A stretch of DNA of 37,851 nucleotides from Actinomadura opuntiae (GTDB taxonomy: Bacteria > Actinomycetota > Actinomycetes > Streptosporangiales > Streptosporangiaceae), in the NCBI RefSeq assembly GCF_030283205.1, contig NZ_JASNWF010000042.1:1-37851 (forward strand). The letters run 5' to 3'. Position 1 is the first letter of the stretch; the number at the start of each line of letters is the position of its first letter. Below, in pieces: positions 1 to 6,845 of this stretch. The position numbers and the translations under genes were made by a program. The notes beneath the pieces were generated by a model. It had not been told where the DNA came from and searched no databases. It saw nothing but the letters and a program-made list of their open reading frames with translations.

Positions 1-151
1 GTGTTGGTGGTGGTGTTGTGCTGCGCGGACCTGCGGTTTTGGGTGTGGGGGCGTGTCGGGGGCGAGGGTTTGTCGATTTCGGGGTGTGTGGGGTGGGACA
101 CGGGCGTGTCTCGGCGTGGCGGGTTGCCGGGTCTTGCCCGCGGGCGGGGGT
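1..151. other. non-coding edge region downstream of trmI
   Basis: No convincing gene is seen here. The stretch lies 3' of trmI (minus strand) and is very G/T-rich on the plus strand. It holds a near-perfect dyad GACACG-gg-CGTGTC at 97-110 and the palindrome GCCCGCGGGC at 136-145, just past the trmI stop. Either could form a short hairpin acting as a weak terminator or operator. The plus-strand open frame that starts at base 1 looks like a compositional shadow. Confidence 0.4.
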
Positions 152-1093
152 CTAGGCCTCGGTGGCGGGGTCGGGTGCGGTGTCGCCACCGGCGGGGGCG
201 GCGGTGTCGGGGGCGGGGTGTGCGCCCTTGGCGGGGCGGCGGCGGCGCGCGGGCGGGGTGACGCCGTCGGCGAGGCGGCGGGCGGTGACGAGGAAGCCGG
301 TGTGGCCGACCATGCGGTGGTCGGGGCGGACGGCGAGGCCGTCGACGTGCCAGGAGCGCAGGAGGGTCTCGAAGGCGTAGGGCTCGGCGAAGGCGCCGTG
401 GGCGCGCAGGTCCTCGACGACGCGGGACATCTGGGTGGTGGTGGCGATGTAGGCGCAGACCATGCCGCCGGGGATGAGGGCCTTGGCGACGGCGTCGAGG
501 GTCTCCCAGGGGGCGAGCATGTCGAGGACGACGCGGTCGGCCTCGGTCTCGGTGAGGGCGTCCTCGAGGGAGCCGACAGTGAGGCGCCAGGAGGGGTGGG
601 GGCCGCCGAAGAACTTCTCGACGTTGGCGCGGGCGATGTCGGCGAAGTCGGGGCGGCGTTCGTAGGAGGAGACGAGGCCGTGTTCGCCGACGGCGCGCAG
701 GAGGAAGCAGCTGAGGGCGCCGGAGCCGGCGCCGGCCTCGATGACGCGGGCGCCGGGGAAGATGTCGGCCATGGCGACGATCTGGGCGGCGTCCTTGGGG
801 TAGACGACGGCGGCGCCGCGGGGCATGCGGACGGCGAAGTCGGCGAGCAGGGGCCGGAAGGCGAGGTACTCGACGCCGCCGCTGGAGCGGTAGACGGTGC
901 CTTCGGGGCTGCCGATGATGTCGTCGTGGGGGACGGAGCCCTTGTGGGAGTGGTAGAGCTTGCCGGGCTGGAGGGTGATGGTGTTGATGCGGCCCTTGGG
1001 GTCGGTGAGCTGAACCTGGTCTCCGGGCCGGAACGGGCCGTGCGGGATGCGGCCGGTGGCGGGTGCGGGCTCGGTGGGCCGGGGTTCGCTCAT
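152..1093 (-). CDS. trmI: tRNA (adenine(58)-N1)-methyltransferase TrmI
   Basis: Predicted to transfer a methyl group from S-adenosylmethionine to N1 of adenosine 58 in the tRNA T-loop; bacterial TrmI works as a tetramer in the cytoplasm. The 313-residue protein has an N-terminal beta-rich domain (about 1-85), then a Rossmann methyltransferase fold. The SAM-binding motif I is EAGAGSG at 119-125, and the TrmI signature DMLAPWE at 191-197 lines the adenine pocket. A Pro/Ala/Arg-rich tail (about 280-313) is probably disordered. I chose the ATG at 1093 over an in-frame TTG at 1102: a TAGCCT -10 box at 1102-1107 lies 8 nt before the ATG, so the mRNA would be leaderless and the TTG would fall inside the promoter. 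In actinobacteria this gene usually neighbours the Pup-proteasome genes (known context, not visible here). Confidence 0.93.
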   Translation of the reverse strand: MSEPRPTEPAPATGRIPHGPFRPGDQVQLTDPKGRINTITLQPGKLYHSHKGSVPHDDIIGSPEGTVYRSSGGVEYLAFRPLLADFAVRMPRGAAVVYPKDAAQIVAMADIFPGARVIEAGAGSGALSCFLLRAVGEHGLVSSYERRPDFADIARANVEKFFGGPHPSWRLTVGSLEDALTETEADRVVLDMLAPWETLDAVAKALIPGGMVCAYIATTTQMSRVVEDLRAHGAFAEPYAFETLLRSWHVDGLAVRPDHRMVGHTGFLVTARRLADGVTPPARRRRPAKGAHPAPDTAAPAGGDTAPDPATEA

Positions 1094-1101
1094 GGTGGTC
1101 A

Positions 1102-1107
1102 AGGCTA
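1102..1107 (-). promoter_or_regulatory. -10 box of leaderless trmI promoter
   Basis: TAGCCT on the minus strand ends 8 nt before the trmI ATG (1093). It fits the actinobacterial TANNNT -10 consensus, and the spacing puts the transcription start at or next to the start codon. No Shine-Dalgarno sequence is present. Confidence 0.5.
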
Positions 1108-1156
1108 GCGGCGGGCGGCCGCAGCTCAGGCCGTCCGGGCTGGGGCGGCGGGCGGG

Positions 1157-2347
1157 TCAGACGCCGGCGAAGGCGCGGTCGACGTCGGCGACGGCGAGGA
1201 CGCCGTAGACGCGGCCGTCGGGTTCGGTGAGGAGGTATTCGGAGGCGGGGTTGGTGCGCAGGGCGGTGATGAGGTCTTCGCCGGTGAGGTCGGCGGGGAG
1301 GGTGAGGTCGGGTTCGAGGCCGCGGGACAGTTCGCCGACAGTGATCCAGGGGCGGCGGTGCTCGGGGGTGGCGGTGACGGCCTTCTCGCTGACGATGCCC
1401 TGGGGGTTGCCGTCGTGGTCGGCGATGACGAGGGCGCCGGCCTGGTCGGCGTGGGCGCGGCGAATGGCCTCGGCGAGGGGGGTGTCGGCGGTGACGAGGG
1501 TGGCGCGGCGGGCGAGGCGGCGGGCCGACAGCAGGGGGACGCGGTCGCGGAAGCGTTCGGCGCGGATGGCCTGGGTGGCGCCGACCCAGATGAAGGAGGC
1601 GACGAGGGCGGACCACAGGAGGGCGAGCCAGCCGAAGCCGCCGTTGCCGCCCTCGTCGGTGCGGTAGGTGGCGAGGTAGGCGCCGGAGACGAGGCAGGCG
1701 ACGGCGACGGCGCGGCCGACCCAGCCGGCGAAGATGGCGCCGCTGCGGCTGTGGCCGGTGGCCTTCCAGACGGCGGCGCGGACGAGGCGTCCGCCGTCGA
1801 GGGGCAGGCCGGGCAGGAGGTTGAAGACGCCGACGAGGAGGTTGGCGAAGGTGAGGGCGTCGATGAGCAGGAGGGCGACGTCGGGGAGCGGGAGGACGGC
1901 GTGGGCGAGCAGGCCGAGTCCGGCGAGGACGAGGTTGGTGAGGGGGCCGGCGAAGGCGATGAGGAATTCGCGGCCGGGGGTGGCGGCCTCGCGTTCGATG
2001 GAGGTCTCGCCGCCGAGGATGTGGAGGGTGACGGAGCGGACGGGCAGGCCGAGGACGCGGGCGGTGACGGCGTGGCTGAGTTCGTGGACGAAGACCGAGC
2101 CGTAGAGCAGGACGGCGTAGGCGAAGGCGACGAGGTAGCTGGCGGGGCGGTCGATGACGCCGTTGACCTGGCCTTCGAACATGACGGTGACGAGGATGGC
2201 GACCAGGAACCAGCTGGGCGAGACGTAGACGGGGACGCCGAAGGGGCGGCCCATGTAGAGGCCGGGCCGGGCGTCGGGGCCGCCCTTGCGGGGGCCGGGG
2301 TCGCCGGCGGGCGTCTTGCCCTGGGTCGGGGGCGCGCTGTTGGTCAC
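1157..2347 (-). CDS. Site-2 protease family zinc metalloprotease with CBS domains (Rip3-like)
   Basis: An intramembrane zinc protease of family M50B, expected to cut membrane-anchored substrates such as anti-sigma factors within the membrane. The 396-residue protein has a Pro/Gly-rich cytoplasmic N-terminus (1-30) and about six hydrophobic segments. The zinc motif HELSH is at 88-92 (His88, Glu89, His92). The second metal-site motif, NLLPGLPLDGG, ends at 186 and supplies Asp184. Two CBS domains fill about 270-396; in this family they bind adenosyl ligands and may tune activity (family knowledge). Start: the GTG at 2347 lies 7 nt after a TAGCAT -10 box, so the mRNA is probably leaderless. trmI lies 63 bp downstream on the same strand but has its own promoter. 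The substrate is unknown. Rip3 of mycobacteria is the closest recognised type. Confidence 0.9.
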   Translation of the reverse strand: MTNSAPPTQGKTPAGDPGPRKGGPDARPGLYMGRPFGVPVYVSPSWFLVAILVTVMFEGQVNGVIDRPASYLVAFAYAVLLYGSVFVHELSHAVTARVLGLPVRSVTLHILGGETSIEREAATPGREFLIAFAGPLTNLVLAGLGLLAHAVLPLPDVALLLIDALTFANLLVGVFNLLPGLPLDGGRLVRAAVWKATGHSRSGAIFAGWVGRAVAVACLVSGAYLATYRTDEGGNGGFGWLALLWSALVASFIWVGATQAIRAERFRDRVPLLSARRLARRATLVTADTPLAEAIRRAHADQAGALVIADHDGNPQGIVSEKAVTATPEHRRPWITVGELSRGLEPDLTLPADLTGEDLITALRTNPASEYLLTEPDGRVYGVLAVADVDRAFAGV

Positions 2348-2354
2348 GTTCTCG

Positions 2355-2360
2355 ATGCTA
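2355..2360 (-). promoter_or_regulatory. -10 box of leaderless protease promoter
   Basis: TAGCAT on the minus strand ends 7 nt before the GTG start at 2347. It diverges from the RecB-family nuclease promoter about 120 bp away. Confidence 0.5.
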
Positions 2361-2396
2361 CGGCCCGGTGGGGGCGGGTCGGCGTGCGGTGCGGGG

Positions 2397-2424
2397 TGAT
2401 CAATGGCGGGTGATCAATGGCGGG
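2397..2424. repeat. 14-bp perfect tandem repeat between two divergent promoters
   Basis: TGATCAATGGCGGG occurs twice head to tail (2397-2410 and 2411-2424), followed by a decayed partial copy (GTGGTCAAGG, from 2425). It lies between the divergent leaderless promoters of the site-2 protease and the RecB-family nuclease, where a shared regulator could bind. It could equally be replication slippage. Confidence 0.6.
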
Positions 2425-2476
2425 GTGGTCAAGGACGGGTGTGGCGGGGCTGCGGGATTTCGTCGGGGGTCTCGCC

Positions 2477-2482
2477 TACGCT
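2477..2482 (+). promoter_or_regulatory. -10 box of leaderless nuclease promoter
   Basis: TACGCT ends 8 nt before the ATG at 2491. No ribosome binding site is visible upstream, so a leaderless transcript is likely. Confidence 0.5.
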
Positions 2483-2490
2483 GCTGTGCC

Positions 2491-3438
2491 ATGACGACGA
2501 CCGAGGCCGGTGGTGAGGTGTCCGTTCCGTCTCCGCGGGAGGGGGACGGGGTGGAGGGTCCTGCGGTGGTGGGGTCGCTGTCGCCGTCGCGGGCGGGTGA
2601 TTTCATGACGTGTCCGCTGCTGTACCGGTTCCGGGTGATCGATCGGCTTCCGGAGCGGCCGAGCCCGGCTGCGGCGCGCGGGACGCTGGTGCACGCGGTG
2701 CTGGAGCGGCTGTACGACCTGCCGGCGGGCGGCCGGACGGTGGGGGCGGCGCTGGAGCTGCTGGGGCCGCAGTGGGAGCGGCTGCTGGCGGCGGAGCCGG
2801 AGCTGGCGGAGCTGTTCGGCGACGGTGAGGGCGCGGAGGCCGAGCGGGCGGAGTGGCTGGCGCAGGCGCGGCGGATGGTGGAGCGGTACTTCACGTTGGA
2901 GGATCCGCGGCGGTTGGAGCCGGCCGAGCGTGAGCTGTTCGTGGAGACGGTGCTGGATTCGGGGTTGAAGCTGCGGGGGTACATCGACCGGGTCGATGTG
3001 GCGCCGAGCGGTGACGTGCGGATCGTGGATTACAAGACGGGGACGGCGCCGCGGGCGGATTTCGAGGCGCGGGCGCTGTTCCAGATGAAGTTCTACGCGC
3101 TGGTGCTGTGGCGGTTGCACGGGCGGGTGCCGCGGTTGCTGCAGCTGATGTACCTGGGGAACGGGGAGGTGCTGCGGTACGAGCCGGAGGAGCGGGATCT
3201 GCGGGCGACGGAGCGGAAGGTGGAGGCTCTGTGGCAGGCGATCCGGCGGGCGATGGACTCGGGTGAGTGGCGGCCGCGGACGAGCCGGCTGTGCGACTGG
3301 TGCGATCACAAGGAGCGGTGCCCGGAGTTCGGGGGCACTCCCCCGCCGCTGCCGGCGGTGCCGGTGCGGCGGCCGTCCCCGGCGGATCTGGAGGGGCCGG
3401 CGATGGCGGGCGCGGCGCGCGAGCGCGACGACCTGTAG
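2491..3438 (+). CDS. RecB-family PD-(D/E)XK exonuclease with probable Fe-S cluster
   Basis: A stand-alone single-domain nuclease of the RecB/Cas4 fold, expected to degrade or trim DNA ends in repair. In the 315-residue protein the catalytic core is His68 (GTLVHAVLE), Asp166 (GYIDRVD) and Asp180-x-Lys182 (IVDYKTG). Cys41 (TCPLLYRF) together with Cys268, Cys271 and Cys277 (CDWCDHKERC) match the four-cysteine iron-sulfur 'staple' of AddB and Cas4 nucleases. No helicase domain is present, so it cannot be a full RecB. I chose the ATG at 2491 because a TACGCT -10 box lies 8 nt upstream; the open frame continues further 5' but with implausible sequence. It diverges from the site-2 protease and has 150 bp of non-coding sequence 3' of it. 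There is no nearby cas gene, so Cas4 function is unlikely. Confidence 0.9.
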   Translation: MTTTEAGGEVSVPSPREGDGVEGPAVVGSLSPSRAGDFMTCPLLYRFRVIDRLPERPSPAAARGTLVHAVLERLYDLPAGGRTVGAALELLGPQWERLLAAEPELAELFGDGEGAEAERAEWLAQARRMVERYFTLEDPRRLEPAERELFVETVLDSGLKLRGYIDRVDVAPSGDVRIVDYKTGTAPRADFEARALFQMKFYALVLWRLHGRVPRLLQLMYLGNGEVLRYEPEERDLRATERKVEALWQAIRRAMDSGEWRPRTSRLCDWCDHKERCPEFGGTPPPLPAVPVRRPSPADLEGPAMAGAARERDDL

Positions 3439-3584
3439 CCGCGTCCGCGGGTTCGCGGGGGCCTGACGGAGGGGCCGGGCGGAGGGGATGGGCGGTCGCG
3501 GGGCGTAGGGGCGGCGGGCCGGGTCATCCTTGGGGAGGACCGCGGATCCGCGTGCAGGAGGGGTCACGACCTGCCGCGACCTCC

Positions 3585-3590
3585 TAGGGT
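3585..3590 (+). promoter_or_regulatory. -10 box of leaderless sensor kinase promoter
   Basis: TAGGGT ends 7 nt before the GTG at 3598. This argues for that start over the GTG at 3589, which would overlap the promoter. Confidence 0.5.
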
Positions 3591-3597
3591 GAGAGTC

Positions 3598-4821
3598 GTG
3601 TCACCCCGCATCCGTGGTCTTCGTACTTTTCGTGCCTGGCTGCAGGCGCGTCCGCAGGCGGCGGACGCGTTGCTCGCGCTGGGGCTGCTGCTGGTGGGCC
3701 TGCCGCAGCTGTACCTGCAGGACTTCCCGGACGGCGGTGACTACGCGGACTTCCGGACGCCGGACGCGGCGGACGGGCTGATCGTCGTCGTGGTGACGAT
3801 GGCGCTGACGTGGCGGCGGCGCCATCCGCTGCCGGTGCTGCTGCTGATCGTGGCGGGCGAGCTGACGCTGACGGTGTGGGGGTATCCGCCGTCGGTGCCG
3901 GACGTGATGGCGTTCCTGATCGCGATCTACAGCCTGGCGGCGCACCGGGGGCTGGCGCAGAGCGCGCTCGGCGGTGTGGCGGGGTTCGCGTCGTTCCTGG
4001 TGTCGCTGGTGATGATGCCGGTGGAGACGTCGCCGGTGGTGCTGGTGAGCGACTGCGCGCTGGTGGCCGGGGTGTGGGTGCTGGGCCGCAACCTGCGGCT
4101 GCGGCGGGCGTACTTCGCGGAGCTGGAGGACCGGGCGGCGCGGCTGGAGCGGGCGCGGGGCACCGACGCGCGGGCGGCGCGGATCGAGGAGCGGTCGCGG
4201 ATCGCGCGGGAGCTGCACGACGTGGTGGCGCACCATGTGAGCGTGATGACGGTGCAGGCGGGGGCGGCGCGGCGGATCATCGACCGGGATCCGGGCAGCG
4301 CGCGGGAGGCGATGTCGACGATCGAGGAGGTCGGGCGGACGGCGCTGAGCGAGATGCGGCGGATCGTGGGGGTGCTGCGGACCGAGCGGGACGCCGACCA
4401 GGCGGGGCGGGAGCTGGCGCCGCAGCCGGGTCTGGGGGATCTCGGGGAGCTGCTGGACCATGTGCGGGAGACGGGCCTGTCGGTGCAGCTGTGGATCGAG
4501 GGCGAGGCGCGGACGCCGTCGCCGGGGGTGGACGTGGCGGCGTTCCGGCTGATCCAGGAGGCGCTGACGAACACGCTGAAGCACGCGGGGGCGCAGGCGC
4601 GGGCGTGGGTGCGGCTGTACTACACCGAGGCGGACCTGACGGTGGAGATCGAGGACGACGGGCGGGGCACGGCGACGATCGTGGCGGACGGGACGGACAA
4701 TCCGGGGCACGGGCTGGTGGGGATGTACGAGCGGGTGGCGCTGTACGGGGGCGAGCTGCGGATCGGGCCGCGGGTCGGCGGCGGGTTCGGGGTGCGGGCG
4801 CGGTTCCCGCTGGAGGCGTGA
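3598..4821 (+). CDS. NarL/DesK-type two-component sensor histidine kinase
   Basis: A membrane sensor that autophosphorylates on histidine and passes phosphate to the response regulator encoded 208 bp downstream. The 407-residue protein has four to six hydrophobic segments in the first ~165 residues with little extracellular sequence, so it probably senses a signal in or at the membrane. A coiled-coil linker rich in Arg and Glu follows. The HisKA_3 dimerisation domain has the phospho-accepting His207 in RELHDVVAHH. The C-terminal HATPase domain shows the N-box (ALTNTLKHA), IEDDGRGT and GHGLVGMYERV, and ends close to the family terminus. The start at GTG 3598 rests on the TAGGGT -10 box. The downstream ABC exporter is the likely target. 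The signal is not known; cell-envelope or antibiotic stress is an inference from similar loci. Confidence 0.9.
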   Translation: MSPRIRGLRTFRAWLQARPQAADALLALGLLLVGLPQLYLQDFPDGGDYADFRTPDAADGLIVVVVTMALTWRRRHPLPVLLLIVAGELTLTVWGYPPSVPDVMAFLIAIYSLAAHRGLAQSALGGVAGFASFLVSLVMMPVETSPVVLVSDCALVAGVWVLGRNLRLRRAYFAELEDRAARLERARGTDARAARIEERSRIARELHDVVAHHVSVMTVQAGAARRIIDRDPGSAREAMSTIEEVGRTALSEMRRIVGVLRTERDADQAGRELAPQPGLGDLGELLDHVRETGLSVQLWIEGEARTPSPGVDVAAFRLIQEALTNTLKHAGAQARAWVRLYYTEADLTVEIEDDGRGTATIVADGTDNPGHGLVGMYERVALYGGELRIGPRVGGGFGVRARFPLEA

Positions 4822-5029
4822 GCGTGGCCGGGCGGGGATGCCGGGCCGGTCGGGCCGGCGGGGTCGGTCGGGGGCGTCGGGCCGGGCCGGGCGGACCGCC
4901 GCGGGGGCGGGGAGGGCATAGGGTGACGGTGGCCGGTGCCGGGTGCGGAGCGGGCCGTGGAGCAGGCCGGCGAGCGGGCCGCGGAGCGGGGCGAGGAGCG
5001 GGGACGATGGACGTGAGCGGGGTGGCGCG
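4822..5029. promoter_or_regulatory. spacer between kinase and regulator with possible second promoter
   Basis: This 208-nt GC-rich gap holds a TAGGGT box at 4919-4924 that could start a separate transcript with a leader of about 100 nt for the response regulator. It also contains imperfect repeats of a GAGCGGG-type unit (about 4947-5003) and the SD plus minigene described at 5007. Confidence 0.3.
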
Positions 5030-5033
5030 GTGA
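5007..5033 (+). CDS. possible 8-codon leader ORF coupled to the response regulator
   Basis: An ATG at 5007 follows a good Shine-Dalgarno sequence (GAGGAG, 4993-4998, 8 nt away) and encodes MDVSGVAR. Its TGA stop overlaps the regulator's GTG start as GTGA (5030-5033). The regulator has no convincing ribosome binding site of its own. The minigene may therefore load ribosomes for translational coupling. It is too short for similarity evidence. Confidence 0.35.
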   Translation: MDVSGVAR

Positions 5034-5710
5034 GCGCGGTGCGGGTGCTGCTCGTCGACGATCAGCCGTTGCTGCGCACGGGGTTCCGGCTGATCCTGGA
5101 GGCCGAGGCCGACATCGCGGTGGTGGGCGAGGCCGGGGACGGCGCGACGGCGGTGGAGCTGACGCGGTCGCTGCTGCCGGACGTGGTGCTGATGGACATC
5201 CGGATGCCGGGCGTGGACGGGATCGAGGCGACCCGGCGGATCATCCGGGAGGGCGCGGCGTCGCACGACCCGAGGGTGCTGATCCTGACGACGTTCGATC
5301 TGGACGAGTACGTGATCGAGGCGGTGCGGGCGGGGGCGAGCGGGTTCCTGCTGAAGGATTCGCCGCCGGAGGATCTGGTGCAGGCGATCCGGATCGTGGC
5401 GGCGGGCGATGCGATCGTGGCGCCGAGCGTGACGCGGCGGCTGCTGGACCGGTTCGCGACGCGGCTGCCGGCGGTGCGGGACGCCTCGCCGCCGCCGGGG
5501 CTGGACACGCTGACCGAGCGGGAGCGCGAGGTGCTGACGCACGTGGCGCGGGGCCAGTCGAACGCGGAGATCGCGGCGGAGCTGGTGGTGTCGGAGACGA
5601 CGGTGAAGACGCACGTGGGGAACGTGCTGGCGAAGCTGGGGCTGCGGGACCGGGTGCAGGCGGTGGTGTACGCCTACGAGACCGGGCTGAGCCGCCCCGG
5701 GCAGGGCTGA
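5030..5710 (+). CDS. NarL/LuxR-type response regulator
   Basis: The DNA-binding partner of the sensor kinase upstream. In the 226-residue protein the receiver domain (about 4-125) has the acidic pocket Asp10-Asp11, the phospho-acceptor Asp56 in LMDIRMPG, and Lys109 in FLLKD. A LuxR-type helix-turn-helix follows (161-225) with LTEREREVL at its start and the recognition helix around 188-203. Length is typical of the family. The GTG at 5030 was chosen because residues before it show no domain match and it overlaps a leader ORF stop (GTGA). GTG 5039 is a possible alternative. The next genes are an ABC exporter with dyad sites in the 304-bp gap, the likely binding target. Confidence 0.92.
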   Translation: MSAVRVLLVDDQPLLRTGFRLILEAEADIAVVGEAGDGATAVELTRSLLPDVVLMDIRMPGVDGIEATRRIIREGAASHDPRVLILTTFDLDEYVIEAVRAGASGFLLKDSPPEDLVQAIRIVAAGDAIVAPSVTRRLLDRFATRLPAVRDASPPPGLDTLTEREREVLTHVARGQSNAEIAAELVVSETTVKTHVGNVLAKLGLRDRVQAVVYAYETGLSRPGQG

Positions 5711-5828
5711 CCCCTCCCCCGGGCCGTCCCGGAGGCGCGGGGCGGGTGTCGGTGCTGGTGGGGCGGTGGTCCACGGGCCGGCTCTCAGGGGCGGCCCCCG
5801 AGCGGACCCTTCTTTCGCCCGTGGGCCC

Positions 5829-5842
5829 CCTACTCCGGTAGG
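5829..5842. promoter_or_regulatory. short dyad CCTAC-N4-GTAGG upstream of ABC exporter
   Basis: Perfect 5-bp inverted arms (5829-5833, 5838-5842) around TCCG, in the 304-bp gap between the response regulator and the ABC ATPase. Its size and spacing suit a NarL-type dimer site. Function is inferred from position only. Confidence 0.35.
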
Positions 5843-5866
5843 ACGACCCTGGTGCCACCTCTCCTG

Positions 5867-5896
5867 CCAGGGATGGAGTGGTAAGTCCATTCCTGG
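5867..5896. promoter_or_regulatory. 30-bp dyad, candidate operator of the ABC exporter operon
   Basis: CCAGGGATGGA (5867-5877) is repeated inverted as TCCATTCCTGG (5886-5896), matching at 10 of 11 positions across an 8-nt spacer. It lies about 120 bp before the ATPase start and about 30 bp before a TACTGT -10-like box (5925-5930), a normal place for an activator or repressor. The remaining part of 5711-6014 shows nothing further that I recognise. Confidence 0.45.
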
Positions 5897-6014
5897 GGTG
5901 CATCTCACGGGGCCGCCGGACTCCTACTGTTCTGAGGGACGGATCGCCGGGGGACGAAAGCGCGGTCCGCGGCAGTCCGATTCCACCCTCATCCACTGAC
6001 ACAGGGGAGTTCAC

Positions 6015-6845
6015 GTGACGAACACCGCCCCATCGACCGCTGACGCGCACTCCGCGCCCGGGGCGGGCGACTTCGCCGCACGGGCCCATCAGATCGCCAA
6101 GGTGTACGGGCGCGGCGACGCCCAGGTGGTCGCGCTGGACTCGGTGACCGTGGGGATCCCCCGCGGCCGGTTCACCGCGATCATGGGCCCGTCGGGTTCC
6201 GGGAAGTCCACGCTGATGCACTGCATGGCGGGGCTCGACTCGGTGGACTCCGGGCAGGTGTTCATCGGCGACACCGAGCTGACCGGGCTGAAGGACAAGC
6301 AGCTCACCCGGCTGCGCCGCGACAAGATCGGGTTCGTCTTCCAGGCGTTCAACCTGGTCCCGACGCTGACGGCGCTGGAGAACATCACGCTGCCGATGGA
6401 CATCGCGGGCCGCAAGGCCGACCGGGCGTGGGTGGACGAGGTGATCGACACCGTGGGGCTGCGGCCGCGGCTGAAGCACCGTCCGACCGAGCTGTCGGGC
6501 GGGCAGCAGCAGCGGGTGGCGTGCGCGCGGGCGCTGGCGTCCCGCCCGGAGATCATCTTCGCGGACGAGCCGACCGGGAACCTGGACTCGAGGTCGGGCG
6601 CCGAGGTGCTGGGGTTCCTGCGGGACTCGGTGCGGCGGATGGGCCAGACGATCGTGATGGTGACGCACGACCCGTCGGCGGCGGCGTACGCCGACCAGGT
6701 GCTGTTCCTGACCGACGGGCAGATCGTCGACACGATGACCGGGCCGACGGCCGAGCGGGTGCTGGAGCGGATGAAGGGCTTCGAGACGGCGGGCCGTCCG
6801 GCCGGCGCTCCGGGCGGGCAGGGACCGGGGGTCGCGGCGCGATGA
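6015..6845 (+). CDS. MacB/LolD-type ABC transporter ATP-binding protein
   Basis: The cytoplasmic ATPase that drives the FtsX-like permease encoded directly after it; such pairs export antimicrobial compounds or lipids, or act on the envelope by mechanotransmission. In the 276-residue protein Walker A is GPSGSGKST (58-66), the signature LSGGQ (160-164), Walker B IIFADEP (180-186), and the H-loop lies in MVTHD. FQAFNLVPTLTALEN is the Q-loop region typical of this family. The N-terminal 20 residues and a Gly/Pro-rich tail (from about 258) are low-complexity. The start is set by a GGGGAG ribosome binding site 5 nt before GTG 6015. The stop overlaps the permease ATG by 4 nt (ATGA), so the two are translated together. 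Confidence 0.93.
   Translation: MTNTAPSTADAHSAPGAGDFAARAHQIAKVYGRGDAQVVALDSVTVGIPRGRFTAIMGPSGSGKSTLMHCMAGLDSVDSGQVFIGDTELTGLKDKQLTRLRRDKIGFVFQAFNLVPTLTALENITLPMDIAGRKADRAWVDEVIDTVGLRPRLKHRPTELSGGQQQRVACARALASRPEIIFADEPTGNLDSRSGAEVLGFLRDSVRRMGQTIVMVTHDPSAAAYADQVLFLTDGQIVDTMTGPTAERVLERMKGFETAGRPAGAPGGQGPGVAAR

Noticed and set aside
1094..1102. An in-frame TTG start for trmI at 1102
   Set aside because: It lies inside the putative -10 box; ATG 1093 fits the leaderless pattern shared by nearby genes.
53..1108. A 351-codon plus-strand frame over trmI
   Set aside because: Gly/Ala/Glu-only sequence opposite a complete methyltransferase with intact motifs.
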